A stretch of DNA of 64,000 nucleotides, taken from contig NZ_SSNX01000002.1 of assembly GCF_004801415.1 (NCBI RefSeq), positions 62,001 to 126,000 on the forward strand, in the 5' to 3' direction. Source of the DNA: Deinococcus sp. KSM4-11 (lineage in GTDB: Bacteria > Deinococcota > Deinococci > Deinococcales > Deinococcaceae). Under the pieces are notes generated by a model. That model saw nothing but the letters and a program-made list of their open reading frames with translations. It ran no database searches and was not told the DNA's origin. Shown one piece after another: positions 54,747-63,094 of this stretch (positions are counted from its first letter, which is position 1; each line of letters opens with the position of its first letter). The translations under genes were made by a program, and so were the position numbers.

Positions 54747-56866
54747 CAGGGCACAGGGGCCGTGACCGACTGACCGGCCATGAGCGTGAGGGTGCTGATC
54801 TTCTGACCGGCGTAGGTCTGGGTGGTGCCCACCGTCACGCCGGTCACGTAGGCGTCGCCACCCCGGGCGGAGGTCAGCGTGACGGTCTTCACCACGCGAT
54901 CCCAGCGGCCGCTCAGGCCGCTTTTCATGAATGTCGTCCGCGACTTCACGTAGGCTCCCACGGCGTCCCAGCGCAGGGTCTTGAGGGGGAGGGTCGAGTA
55001 CTTCATGTACTTGGTCAGCAGCGCCGATTCCCAGTCGTAGGCGAGGCTCCGGCCGGTCGCATACTGCCGCAGGTTGTCCTGGTGCATGTAGTGCGGGAAG
55101 GCCCCACCACTCAGCAGGTGCGAGAGCGCGATATCCGATTCCTTGTCCTGGATCTCGGTGTAGCTGAGGTTGTGGTCCCAGAAGGGCAGCGTGCCGCCCG
55201 GACCGTACACCGAGTTGTACGCGGCCGTCATCTGGGCCGGGGTCGTCACGGAATAAAAGACGTTGGTGGGCCAGCGCGGCACCAGGAAGATGCTGGCATT
55301 CAGCGGGTGCACGATGCCGCAGTTCATGCAGGTGGGATCCCACTGCCCGTCCACCGAGTGGTTCGAGGCGAGGTACACGTCACCGGACTTCTGCGCGGCC
55401 TGCAGGAAGTTGACGTTCGACGCCTTCAGGCCGTAGTTGGTCTTCGGGCCGTCGCCTGCCGGGTTGTAGTAGCCCAGGCCGGACATGTCGCCGGTCACGA
55501 GGCTCTTGCGGCTGAGGTTCAGGTCGAGGGTCTGCGCAACGTCGATGTTCGGCTTCAGCTGCGCCAGCGAGTCGGCGTAGTTCAGGGAGTCCATGTACTC
55601 GTGCTGGAGGGTATGGCTGACCCAGTCGAAGTCCCACTTCAGGCAGCGGGACATGCTCGTCAGGGGATCCGGGCTGACCACGTTCGGATCACAGCTGGCT
55701 GGAGCGCTGGTGTTCGCGCCGCCCCCGTTGAAGACCATGCTGAAGGTGAAGTTGCTGGACACCGAGAAGGCGTTTTGCAGCGCGGTCTGCTGGTTCCTGA
55801 CGGCCAGCGCGTCGCTGGCGCTGAGGCGGAATGCGTCCGGCTGGATGGTGAGGGTCGTCTCGTTGAACACGTCGCCCGGCAGGAACCAGTCGTCGATGTC
55901 GAGCTGGTTGTAGCGGCGGTATTCGCCCACATACACGCCCTTGGTCAGCCAGTTCACGAGGCTGGGGCTGATCAGGGCGCTGTGCAGCAGGTACGGGTTC
56001 TGCGCGAAGGTCAGGGCCAGCCGCTCTCGCGTGCCGGTGCCGAAGGTCGCAGTGGAGGTGGCGGCCAGCACGCGCCCGGCCGTGTCGGTCAGCAGGGGCG
56101 TGGTCGTGGTGCCAGCCACGGTGGCCAGCGTGGCCGGGTAGTTGTAGGCGTTGCGGATGGGCAGTTGCAGGCCCGCCTTAAGGTCCTTGAACACGGTGCG
56201 GCCCGTGGTGGTCATGACCGGATCTGCCGTGGCGGAGGCCACCCCGGCGTCGCGCAGGCCGTAGTCCTCGGGCCAGGTGCTGGGGTAGGTGTACAGCGAG
56301 AGCTGACGCGCCTGGTAGTCGGTCTCGTACTGCCACAGCAGGTTCCAGCCCGCCCAGTCCAGCGCGCTCTGCCAGTTGCCGGGGCTGGCCTCGTAGGCGA
56401 GGTTACCGGTGGTCAGGATCACGCCCTGGTACTTGCCCGTGCCGTCGGCCGCGACCAGCGTGTCGGCCGTGAACGCTCCGGGGACGCTGGGGTTCACCAC
56501 GTCGTAGGGCACGCCCGCCTGGTCGAGCATGGTCTGGGCGTCGCTCAGGGCCGAGTCGGTGGACGACGCGGTGAGAATCAGCACGCGCAGCGCCACGACC
56601 GCCGTGTTCTGCACGGCGAGGGATCTCAGGGGCGTCGCCACGACCGGTTTCGCTCCTGTCAGTTGACGCAGGGGGGTGAGGGCACGGCCATCGGGCAGTG
56701 CAGGCGCCGCGAGCGTCACGGCGTGTGTGCCGCCGCGCGTGGTCGTCCCGCCTGGCACGGCCGCGCCGGACGTCTCAGGCGACGGCGTGGTCGAGCATGC
56801 GGCCAGGATCAGGCCGGGCAGCAGGGCACCCAGACGCAGCGAACGTTTAACTTTGGATCGCTTCAT
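54746..56866 (-). CDS. Polysaccharide deacetylase lipoprotein, Agd3 (CE18)-like
   Basis: 706 residues. Lipobox LAAC (Cys24). Residues about 92-220 form an alpha/beta domain (VLILTASSTDSALSDAQTML opens it) of unknown role. The deacetylase core has all three NodB-type motifs in order: DIDD (323-326, base and metal Asp), HTLQH (418-422, metal His pair) and RWP (531-533); a further His region is FPHYMHQDN (590-598). A beta domain closes the chain (about 655-706). This layout, length and neighbourhood resemble Agd3, the fungal galactosaminogalactan deacetylase founding CE18. Start at 56866 fixed by the signal peptide; overlaps the epimerase gene by 20 nt. Confidence 0.72.
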   Translation of the reverse strand: MKRSKVKRSLRLGALLPGLILAACSTTPSPETSGAAVPGGTTTRGGTHAVTLAAPALPDGRALTPLRQLTGAKPVVATPLRSLAVQNTAVVALRVLILTASSTDSALSDAQTMLDQAGVPYDVVNPSVPGAFTADTLVAADGTGKYQGVILTTGNLAYEASPGNWQSALDWAGWNLLWQYETDYQARQLSLYTYPSTWPEDYGLRDAGVASATADPVMTTTGRTVFKDLKAGLQLPIRNAYNYPATLATVAGTTTTPLLTDTAGRVLAATSTATFGTGTRERLALTFAQNPYLLHSALISPSLVNWLTKGVYVGEYRRYNQLDIDDWFLPGDVFNETTLTIQPDAFRLSASDALAVRNQQTALQNAFSVSSNFTFSMVFNGGGANTSAPASCDPNVVSPDPLTSMSRCLKWDFDWVSHTLQHEYMDSLNYADSLAQLKPNIDVAQTLDLNLSRKSLVTGDMSGLGYYNPAGDGPKTNYGLKASNVNFLQAAQKSGDVYLASNHSVDGQWDPTCMNCGIVHPLNASIFLVPRWPTNVFYSVTTPAQMTAAYNSVYGPGGTLPFWDHNLSYTEIQDKESDIALSHLLSGGAFPHYMHQDNLRQYATGRSLAYDWESALLTKYMKYSTLPLKTLRWDAVGAYVKSRTTFMKSGLSGRWDRVVKTVTLTSARGGDAYVTGVTVGTTQTYAGQKISTLTLMAGQSVTAPVP

Positions 56867-57782
56867 GACGGTTCTCCTCACGGCCCCAGGCCGCCGGTGC
56901 AGGGGTGTCTCCATACCAGAGATCGAGCAGGGCCTCGTCCAGCGTGAAGCGGGGCGCCCAGCCCAGCGCGCGGATGCGTTCCAGGTTGGCCTGCTGCCAT
57001 GCCACGGCGGCCGACCGCTGCGACGCGGGCGCGGTCTCGGTGACCTCGCCGTGGTAATCGGCCAGCCGCGCCAGGCCCCGGACAATGTCGCGGGACGGCC
57101 GGGCCACCCCGGATCCGACGTTCAGCAGCAGCGGGCTGCGCTCCAGGCGGGCGGCGAACACCGCGGCGCTGGCCACGTCCCGCAGGGCCACGTAGTCTCG
57201 GCGGGTGTCCAGCGACCCGAAGGTCACGCTGGGCGTGTTCTGGCTGGCAGCCGAACGGATCAGTTCAGCCGCCCGGCCCGGCAGCGTGGCCCCACTCTGA
57301 CCGGCCCCGACCGGGTTGAAGACCCGCAGCACCACGCCACGCAGCTGACCGCCCTCGCAGGCCTGACGGACGCGTTGGGTTCCCGCCAGTTTGCTCATGC
57401 CGTAGCTGCTCTGTGGGGAAGCCAGCGCGTGCTCGCTGACGGGCACGTCCGGCTCGGTCAGGCCGTATTCGGCGGCAGAGCCCAGGTGCACCAGCCATGG
57501 CCGCCGTGGACGACGTTCCAGGGCCTCGATCAGGCGGCCCACGAGCTCGGCATTCTGCGTAAACAGCGCCTCATCGTCGCCCACCGTGGCTCCGGCTGCG
57601 TTGACGACCACGTCCGGATCCATCCCGAGCACCGCGTCCCAGTCGTCGGCGCTGGCTGTCGCCAGATCCACTTCAGCATGGCGCGGCCCCAGGTGCGTCT
57701 GCAGATCCGGGTGATCACCCAGCTCACGGACGATGGCCCGCCCGATAAAGCCGGTGGCCCCGAGCAGCAGCACGCGTTTCAT
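56847..57782 (-). CDS. NAD-dependent sugar-nucleotide epimerase/dehydratase (extended SDR)
   Basis: 311 residues. Rossmann motif GATGFIG (8-14), HLGSAAEYG and catalytic Tyr-x-x-x-Lys in YGMSK. Shorter than UDP-galactose 4-epimerases (about 330) and with a reduced C-terminal cap. It overlaps the nucleotidyltransferase stop upstream by 4 nt (ATGA) and the deacetylase start downstream by 20 nt, so it is tightly coupled. Probably interconverts the UDP-sugars used by the glycosyltransferase, for example GlcNAc to GalNAc (inference). Confidence 0.85.
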   Translation of the reverse strand: MKRVLLLGATGFIGRAIVRELGDHPDLQTHLGPRHAEVDLATASADDWDAVLGMDPDVVVNAAGATVGDDEALFTQNAELVGRLIEALERRPRRPWLVHLGSAAEYGLTEPDVPVSEHALASPQSSYGMSKLAGTQRVRQACEGGQLRGVVLRVFNPVGAGQSGATLPGRAAELIRSAASQNTPSVTFGSLDTRRDYVALRDVASAAVFAARLERSPLLLNVGSGVARPSRDIVRGLARLADYHGEVTETAPASQRSAAVAWQQANLERIRALGWAPRFTLDEALLDLWYGDTPAPAAWGREENRHEAIQS

Positions 57783-58555
57783 TGGACGGCCTGCGCTCCG
57801 AAGGTCTCGAGGGGAATGGTCGGCTGCTCGGGCGTCTGGTCGTGCAGGCCGGGCATCAGCAGGTCAATGTACTTCGCGAATTCCTCGTTGGCGCGGTCGT
57901 AATCGTCGGGCCGGCCGATGTCCAGCCAGTAACCCCGGAAGGCGTAGCTGGCGGGCCGTTCACCCCGGGAGAGCAGGTCGAGGATCAGCTGGTCGAAGCC
58001 GAAGGGCTGCCCGGCCGGGTACCGGGCCAGCGTGGAACGCGTGAAGCCGTAGATGCCCATGCTGACCATGAAGTCGAAAACCGGTTTTTCCCGGAATTGC
58101 ACGATGTTGCCGCCCTGGATGTCCAGCACACCGAATTCGCTGCGAACCTCGCGCGGGTAGGTGGCGACGGTGACGGGCGCGCCGGACGCCACGTGGTCAC
58201 GCAGCAACGTGCCGTAGTCGAGATCCGTGAGCACGTCGCCGTTCATGACCAGGAAGTGTTCCGGCAGGCGATCCAGAGCGCCCAGCATGGGACCGATGGT
58301 ACCCAGCGGCGTGACTTCATCGAGGTAATCGACCTGAATGCCCCAGCGGCTGCCGTCTCCGACGAACGACCGGATCAGATGCCCCATGTGTCCGATGGCC
58401 AGGGTGACGTGCGTGAAGCCGCAGTGCGCGAGCTGGTGGAACACGACCTCCAGGATGGAGTAGCGGTCGCCAATCGGCACGAGCGGTTTGGGAACACAGG
58501 TGGTGTAGGGGCGCAGACGGGTTCCTTTGCCTCCAGCCATGACTACTGCGTGCAT
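57779..58555 (-). CDS. Sugar-phosphate nucleotidyltransferase
   Basis: 258 residues, single GT-A-like nucleotidyltransferase domain: AGGKGTRLRPYTTCVPKPL (signature, 7-25), NGDVLTD (metal Asp), EKP, and YWLDIGRPDDYDRA near the C-terminus. Activates a sugar 1-phosphate with an NTP. No acyltransferase domain, so it is not GlmU-like. ATG at 58555 with AAGGAG 6 nt upstream. Supplies nucleotide sugar for the exopolysaccharide operon; which sugar and nucleotide is unknown. Confidence 0.9.
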   Translation of the reverse strand: MHAVVMAGGKGTRLRPYTTCVPKPLVPIGDRYSILEVVFHQLAHCGFTHVTLAIGHMGHLIRSFVGDGSRWGIQVDYLDEVTPLGTIGPMLGALDRLPEHFLVMNGDVLTDLDYGTLLRDHVASGAPVTVATYPREVRSEFGVLDIQGGNIVQFREKPVFDFMVSMGIYGFTRSTLARYPAGQPFGFDQLILDLLSRGERPASYAFRGYWLDIGRPDDYDRANEEFAKYIDLLMPGLHDQTPEQPTIPLETFGAQAVQ

Positions 58556-58672
58556 ATCGTTCTCCTTCGACCAGTGGACAGTGCGGTGGACGGTGGCGTG
58601 ATGGTCGGTGCGGCGGTGGACGGACATCGAGCGGATTGAATTTGGAGCGGTGCGGCCCCATACGGACCCCTA

Positions 58673-58706
58673 TGAGCCGCAGTCACAGCGTGTGGCTGTC
58701 GGCTCA
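58673..58706 (-). terminator. Hairpin after the LegB-like gene
   Basis: TGAGCCG (58673-58679) pairs with CGGCTCA (58700-58706), extended by CAG/CTG with one bulged base; the arm includes the stop of the LegB-like gene. May attenuate transcription into the nucleotidyltransferase. The remaining 58556-58672 carries only GTGGACGG-type short repeats. Confidence 0.4.
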
Positions 58707-59699
58707 GATGGCGTACTGGCCGGGGCGATAGTGGGCCAGGTTCGCCGGGTTCAGGAACCACTCGCTCGTGCGTTCCAGGCCGGTGTGTAGCGTGTAGGCG
58801 GGCTGCCAGCCGGTCAGCTGCCGCAGTTCGCTGCTGTCGCTGATCAGTCGCATCACCTCGGAGGCGTCCGGGCGCATCCGCGCGGCCTCCTGCTGCACTT
58901 CGACCCGCGCGCCCATGACGTCCGCGATCGCCTCGACCAGCGCGCCCACCGACACCTCGACGCCGGTGCCGGTGTTCAGGGTGCGGCCCAGCACCTTCGG
59001 TGCCGGGGCGGTGCCCACCGCCAGGAAGGACTGCGCCGTATCCGCGACGTAGTTGAAGTCCCGCGTGGGTTTCAGGGAACCGACCTTGATCACGTCCTGG
59101 CGCGCGGCGATCTGCGAGATGACCGTGGGGATCACGGCGCGCGCCGATTGTCTGGGTCCAAAGGTGTTGAAGGGCCGCAGCGTCACGACGGGCAGGCCGA
59201 AACTCAGGTGGTAGCTCTCCACGAGCTTGTCGGCCCCCACTTTCGACGCCGCGTACGGCGACTGGGCCTGCAGGGGGTGCGTTTCCTGGATGGGCACCTG
59301 CCGGGCCGTGCCGTACACCTCACTGGTCGACGTGTGGATCAGGCGCGGCGTGCCCAGGTCACGGACGGCCTCCAGCACGTTCAGGGTGCCGATCACGTTC
59401 GTCTGCACGTAGGAATGTGGCGCCTGGTAGGAGTACGGAATGGCAATCAGGGCCGCCAGGTGGTACACGACCTCCGCGTCCCGCAGGCATTCGCGCACGG
59501 ACAGTGGATCGCGCACGTCGCCCAGGATGACCTCGACGTCGGCCATGATGTCCGGCGGCAGGTGTTCCAGCCAGCCCCACGAACCGAACGAGTTGTACAG
59601 CACCATGGCCCGAACCCGGAAGCCGGCCCGAACCAGGGCCTCGACCAGATGTGACCCGATAAATCCCTCTGCGCCTGTGACTGCGACCAGTGGTTTCAT
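58704..59699 (-). CDS. NAD-dependent sugar-nucleotide 4,6-dehydratase/epimerase, LegB-like
   Basis: 331 residues, extended SDR. GAEGFIG (9-15), TSTSEVYG (123-130), YAASK (149-153) and LRPFNTFGPRQSARAVIPT are close to LegB/UDP-GlcNAc 4,6-dehydratases; Glu127 after the Thr-Ser pair is the acid residue typical of dehydratases rather than simple epimerases. ATG at 59699 with AGGAG 4 nt upstream. The long open frame continuing to 61268 is not coding. No LegC-type aminotransferase is nearby, so legionaminic acid synthesis is unlikely. Likely modifies a UDP-HexNAc. Confidence 0.85.
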   Translation of the reverse strand: MKPLVAVTGAEGFIGSHLVEALVRAGFRVRAMVLYNSFGSWGWLEHLPPDIMADVEVILGDVRDPLSVRECLRDAEVVYHLAALIAIPYSYQAPHSYVQTNVIGTLNVLEAVRDLGTPRLIHTSTSEVYGTARQVPIQETHPLQAQSPYAASKVGADKLVESYHLSFGLPVVTLRPFNTFGPRQSARAVIPTVISQIAARQDVIKVGSLKPTRDFNYVADTAQSFLAVGTAPAPKVLGRTLNTGTGVEVSVGALVEAIADVMGARVEVQQEAARMRPDASEVMRLISDSSELRQLTGWQPAYTLHTGLERTSEWFLNPANLAHYRPGQYAI

Positions 59700-59719
59700 G
59701 CACTCCTCCTCTCCCCTGC

Positions 59720-59739
59720 GGCAGCTCCCCCGAGCTGCC
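59720..59739 (-). terminator. Compact 8-bp hairpin in the exopolysaccharide operon
   Basis: GGCAGCTC (59720-59727), CCCC loop, GAGCTGCC (59732-59739) in the 119-nt gap before the LegB-like gene. Possible RNA-processing or partial termination point; no T-run. Confidence 0.45.
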
Positions 59740-59818
59740 CTGAACTGGTTGTGAACGGTGGTCTGGACGGGCCGATCCACACTGGCCCCGATGAATGTGA
59801 CGAATGGACGCTCGGCGA

Positions 59819-61210
59819 TCAGCCCAGGTGCCGGACATCCCGGACGGCCAGGGCGCTGAGGAAGAACAGAAGGACGGAGGCAACACCCGCGCCGAGAGCG
59901 TAGGCCTGGGTGGCGTCCTGACCGTGCAGGAGCTGCGTCAGCTGGGTGCCCAGCGCCACTCCCCAGACCCCCAGCACCCAGCGCAGCTGGGCGAAGTTGA
60001 TCAGCAGGCCGCTGAACATCAGCGCCAGACCCATCAGGACATGCCCGAGCAGCAGCGGTGCCGGCAGGGCCGTCATGCCGAGGCGCGGCACCAGCCAGCC
60101 GACCACCGCGTAGGCCGCGCCGAGTACCAGCACGTACTGCGAGCAGCGCAGGCCCACCTCGCCGGCCGCACGCCACACGATCCGGCGCAGCGAGGACATC
60201 AGGCGCGACTGGCGCCGCAGACCCGCGTGCAGGTGCCGGAGTTGCAGTTCCATCAGGCCCAGGCTGAGGATCAGTGGGGCGACACTCCACGACGCCCCGA
60301 GCAGTTCCCCAGCCGGACGCGTGTGGAAGGGATCGAGGAGCACCAGGGACATGCACGCGGCGCACAGCCAGCCGTACAGCATGTGCGGGGTGGCGGCGCG
60401 CCAGGACAGGCCCGGCAGCCGTCCTGCGTGGCGCGGTTCGGCACGCGGTGGCAGGGCCGCGAACCCGGCCGGGACGGCCACCGCGATGAACAGCAGGCTG
60501 GTCGGGCCACCCGGCACCAGGCCGGGCCAGCGGAGTTGCGCGGCCATCCACGCCAGGGCCGGCAGGGCGGACAGCAACAGGGCGGCCTCGCGCCCCAGCA
60601 CCAACAGGGTCGTGGCGGCGGCCAGATACAGCGAAATGCCCGCCGTGGCCAGCATGACCTGCGGAACATCCTGGTGCACGGCCGTCGCGAGCGCGGCGGC
60701 CACCAGCACGCTGAATGCGGCCGCACCGAGGCCCACCGCGCGCAGGCGGCGATGGGCTTCCACCTGGTTCGAGCTGAGCACGACGTACCCGAGGTAGGCC
60801 ATGCCCTGCATCCAGCCCCAGCCGAACAGCGTGGCGACGAGCAGACCCAGACCCGCTCCCTCGTACACGCCGCCCGACACGGCCAGGGCGTGCGGCGTCC
60901 AGAGGGCCGGCAGCAGGTAGATCACGCCGCGCAGCAGGTTCTGCCACGAGGGGCTCTGCGGGCCGGGCACCACGAAGGGCTTTGGGCTGGCGCGGTGCGG
61001 CACCATGGCGTACAGCAGTTGGGCGCATTCGAACACGCTGTCCTGTCCGTACCGTTCGCGGACCACCTTGTCCGTCAGCCCTTCGGCTTCCAGGATGGCG
61101 GCCAGTTCCAGCGGCTGCACGGCCCCCACACAGGCCGAATCGATCTGGCGCGACAGTTGGGCGAGCGGCTCCAGGGAACGCCGTTCCGGGCCAGCGGTCA
61201 CGCCGGTCAT
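59819..61210 (-). CDS. Twelve-segment membrane protein of the exopolysaccharide operon
   Basis: 463 residues. An about 92-residue cytosolic head (with LEAEGLTDKVVRERYGQDSVF) precedes about 12 predicted membrane segments (roughly 93-111, 117-137, 158-178, 183-205, 208-226, 235-253, 275-292, 306-322, 353-373, 383-404, 409-428, 436-456). No family recognised. Length, segment count and position beside a PelF-like transferase recall PelG (456 residues, 12 segments), but the motifs I would expect of PelG are not visible and the soluble head is extra. ATG overlaps the stop of the transferase gene (ATGA). Probably exports or helps elongate the polymer. Confidence 0.7.
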   Translation of the reverse strand: MTGVTAGPERRSLEPLAQLSRQIDSACVGAVQPLELAAILEAEGLTDKVVRERYGQDSVFECAQLLYAMVPHRASPKPFVVPGPQSPSWQNLLRGVIYLLPALWTPHALAVSGGVYEGAGLGLLVATLFGWGWMQGMAYLGYVVLSSNQVEAHRRLRAVGLGAAAFSVLVAAALATAVHQDVPQVMLATAGISLYLAAATTLLVLGREAALLLSALPALAWMAAQLRWPGLVPGGPTSLLFIAVAVPAGFAALPPRAEPRHAGRLPGLSWRAATPHMLYGWLCAACMSLVLLDPFHTRPAGELLGASWSVAPLILSLGLMELQLRHLHAGLRRQSRLMSSLRRIVWRAAGEVGLRCSQYVLVLGAAYAVVGWLVPRLGMTALPAPLLLGHVLMGLALMFSGLLINFAQLRWVLGVWGVALGTQLTQLLHGQDATQAYALGAGVASVLLFFLSALAVRDVRHLG

Positions 61211-62724
61211 CCCAGGGCTCCGACCAGGGGTTGGCCTGGCGTGCCGTCCAGCAGGGCACCGCGCACACCAGCGTGACCGACCAAGGAGGTGCCCGCCTGC
61301 GCCACCAGCGGGTAGATGCGGCGGTACACGCTCAGGAAACTGTCGAGGGTGAATTCGCTCAGCACCCGGTTGCGCGCCGCCCGTCCGAGATCCGTGCGCA
61401 GGCGAGCGTCACCCAGGAGCCGCAGACTGGCCTGCGCGACGGCGCCGGGATCGCGGGAGGGCACGACCAGGCCGGTATCGCCCACCGCCTCGGTCACGCC
61501 ACCGACGTCCGTGGACACCGTGGCGCGGCCGACGGCCATGGCCTCGATGAGGGTGTAGGGAAAGCCTTCGGAAATGCTCGTCAGGGCCACCAGGTGCCCG
61601 GCGTGGTAGGCGTCCACGACGTCCTCGACCCGGCCCTCGAAGGTCGCCTGGGCGCTCAGGCCGAACTGGTCGATGAGGTTCTGGCAGTGGCGGGCGTAGC
61701 CCTCGTTGCCCCGGGGCGTGCTGCCGAACATCCTGAGTTTGGCGTTCGGCATGTGCGTGTGCACCTCGCCGAAGGCGCGGATCAACGTCTCGAGATCCTT
61801 CAGCGGATCGACCCGCCCCACCCAGCTGATGGTCGGGTCGGACGGCTCGGTCACGGCCGGCGGGAAGAAGTCCGGGTTGACGCCGTTGTAGACCGCGCGG
61901 ATGCGGTCTGCCTGCGCGCCCTGGATGACTTCCCACCGCTCGTTGAAGTGCGAGCCGGGGGTGATCAGGTCGGCCATCTCGTACGAGGCCGCGCTGAGTT
62001 GCTGGTAGAAGCGCAGCAGGAAGGATTTGAACGCCGGTGTGTGCCCGCTGTACCGCAACTCCAGGTAGCGTTCGCGCAGGTACACCCCGTGTTCAGTCAG
62101 GACGAAGGGCGTGCCGTGCCGCCACTTGCTGGCGAACGCCACGAGCGGACTCAGACCGCCGGACGTGGCGTGGCAGACCGACGCGACGGGCGGGCGACAC
62201 GACAGCGGCCTCAGGAAGTGTTCCAGCCAGACGTGCGCCTGGAGTGCGTCCGCCAGCGTGGGTTTCAGGAGCAGACCGTCGGCGCGTTTGGCGTCTGTGG
62301 TTCGGTCACCGGCCGAGACCCGCCACATCTCGAACAGCTGGGCCGCTTTCTTCCCGGTGTCCAGGCCACGTGACAGCGAGCCGCGCTGGGCGTACTCGAA
62401 CAGGCGCCGCAGGGCGCTAAGAAACATCCCGGGCCGGTTCGAGGCCATGAACAGGCTGTACAGCAGCTGTCCGTAGCCCTCGTGCAGGTCGGTGGAACGT
62501 ACCCATCCCCGGGGCGCCGCCGGCTGGTCGGCCCAGAGGGGCACGTTGACGACCGACGTGACGTTCGCGGGAAGGTTCAGGGCACGTGCATCCATCGGCA
62601 TACCGGTAATGGCGTAGACGTCGAAGGCGTGCTCCGGCAATCCGGCGATCAACTGTTCACACCACACGCTGACCCCACCTTGCATGTGGGGATACGTGCC
62701 TTCACACAGCAGTGCAATGCGCAT
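61207..62724 (-). CDS. pelF: PelF-like GT4 glycosyltransferase
   Basis: 505 residues, GT-B fold, cytosolic. The N-terminal CEGTYPHMQGGVSVWCEQLI (7-26) is the hallmark of PelF-type transferases, which polymerise UDP-linked HexNAc into Pel. The C-terminal GT4 nucleotide site is intact: WVGRVDPLKDLETLI, and SEGFPYTLIEAMAVG with the E-x7-E pair. ATG at 62724 chosen by the family start (MRIALLCEGTYP); a GGAGCGGAGGG stretch precedes it. First gene of the operon, which lacks PelD, PelE, PelB and PelC. Confidence 0.85.
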   Translation of the reverse strand: MRIALLCEGTYPHMQGGVSVWCEQLIAGLPEHAFDVYAITGMPMDARALNLPANVTSVVNVPLWADQPAAPRGWVRSTDLHEGYGQLLYSLFMASNRPGMFLSALRRLFEYAQRGSLSRGLDTGKKAAQLFEMWRVSAGDRTTDAKRADGLLLKPTLADALQAHVWLEHFLRPLSCRPPVASVCHATSGGLSPLVAFASKWRHGTPFVLTEHGVYLRERYLELRYSGHTPAFKSFLLRFYQQLSAASYEMADLITPGSHFNERWEVIQGAQADRIRAVYNGVNPDFFPPAVTEPSDPTISWVGRVDPLKDLETLIRAFGEVHTHMPNAKLRMFGSTPRGNEGYARHCQNLIDQFGLSAQATFEGRVEDVVDAYHAGHLVALTSISEGFPYTLIEAMAVGRATVSTDVGGVTEAVGDTGLVVPSRDPGAVAQASLRLLGDARLRTDLGRAARNRVLSEFTLDSFLSVYRRIYPLVAQAGTSLVGHAGVRGALLDGTPGQPLVGALG

Positions 62725-63082
62725 TCCCTCCGCTCCTCTCCCTTCCTGCTGAACCCTGTACTGGCCGAGCCCCCGCTCCTCCAGACCTGGGATATGGCAT
62801 GTGATCCCTGGTACTCCTGAACCGGCGACGAAGATCCACGGTCGACCATGAGATCGTCCGGAATCCTGGCTGAACCCCCGGTAAATAGACCCTAAGGAAA
62901 TGGTGGGTTCAGCCGCGTTACAGCTCATGAAATGCCGCTTCAGTTCCGCTGCTCCTGCCATCTGGCCACACCGGCTCCACTCCACGAATGTGCCGTCCAG
63001 CACAGCTTCCATGCTTATTATTAGAATAATGATGAAACCTTTAAGTCACTTGCGTCCGACCGTGCGGCCGGGTTCAACTTGC
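62725..63082. other. Divergent regulatory region upstream of the exopolysaccharide operon
   Basis: 358 nt without a supported gene. Contains an exact 10-bp inverted repeat, GGCTGAACCC (62868-62877) and GGGTTCAGCC (62905-62914), framing an AT-richer core with a TATTTA box (minus strand) and CCCTAAGGA. Near the other gene lies ATTATT-AG-AATAAT (63017-63030). Both look like protein-binding sites. Confidence 0.5.
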
Positions 63083-63088
63083 TACGGT
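63083..63088 (+). promoter_or_regulatory. Leaderless -10 box of the small gene at 63095
   Basis: TACGGT, then 6 nt (GGACGC), then ATG; no Shine-Dalgarno sequence. Confidence 0.5.
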
Positions 63089-63094
63089 GGACGC

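Noticed and set aside
58704..59699. Legionaminic acid pathway suggested by the LegB-like enzyme
   Set aside because: No LegC, LegG, LegI or LegF homologue lies nearby; the neighbours fit galactosamine polymer synthesis better.
58704..61268. One 854-residue minus-strand protein covering the LegB-like and membrane-protein genes
   Set aside because: Only residues after position 523 resemble a protein family; the LegB-like start at 59699 has its own AGGAG, and the first part is a shadow of the 463-residue membrane protein.
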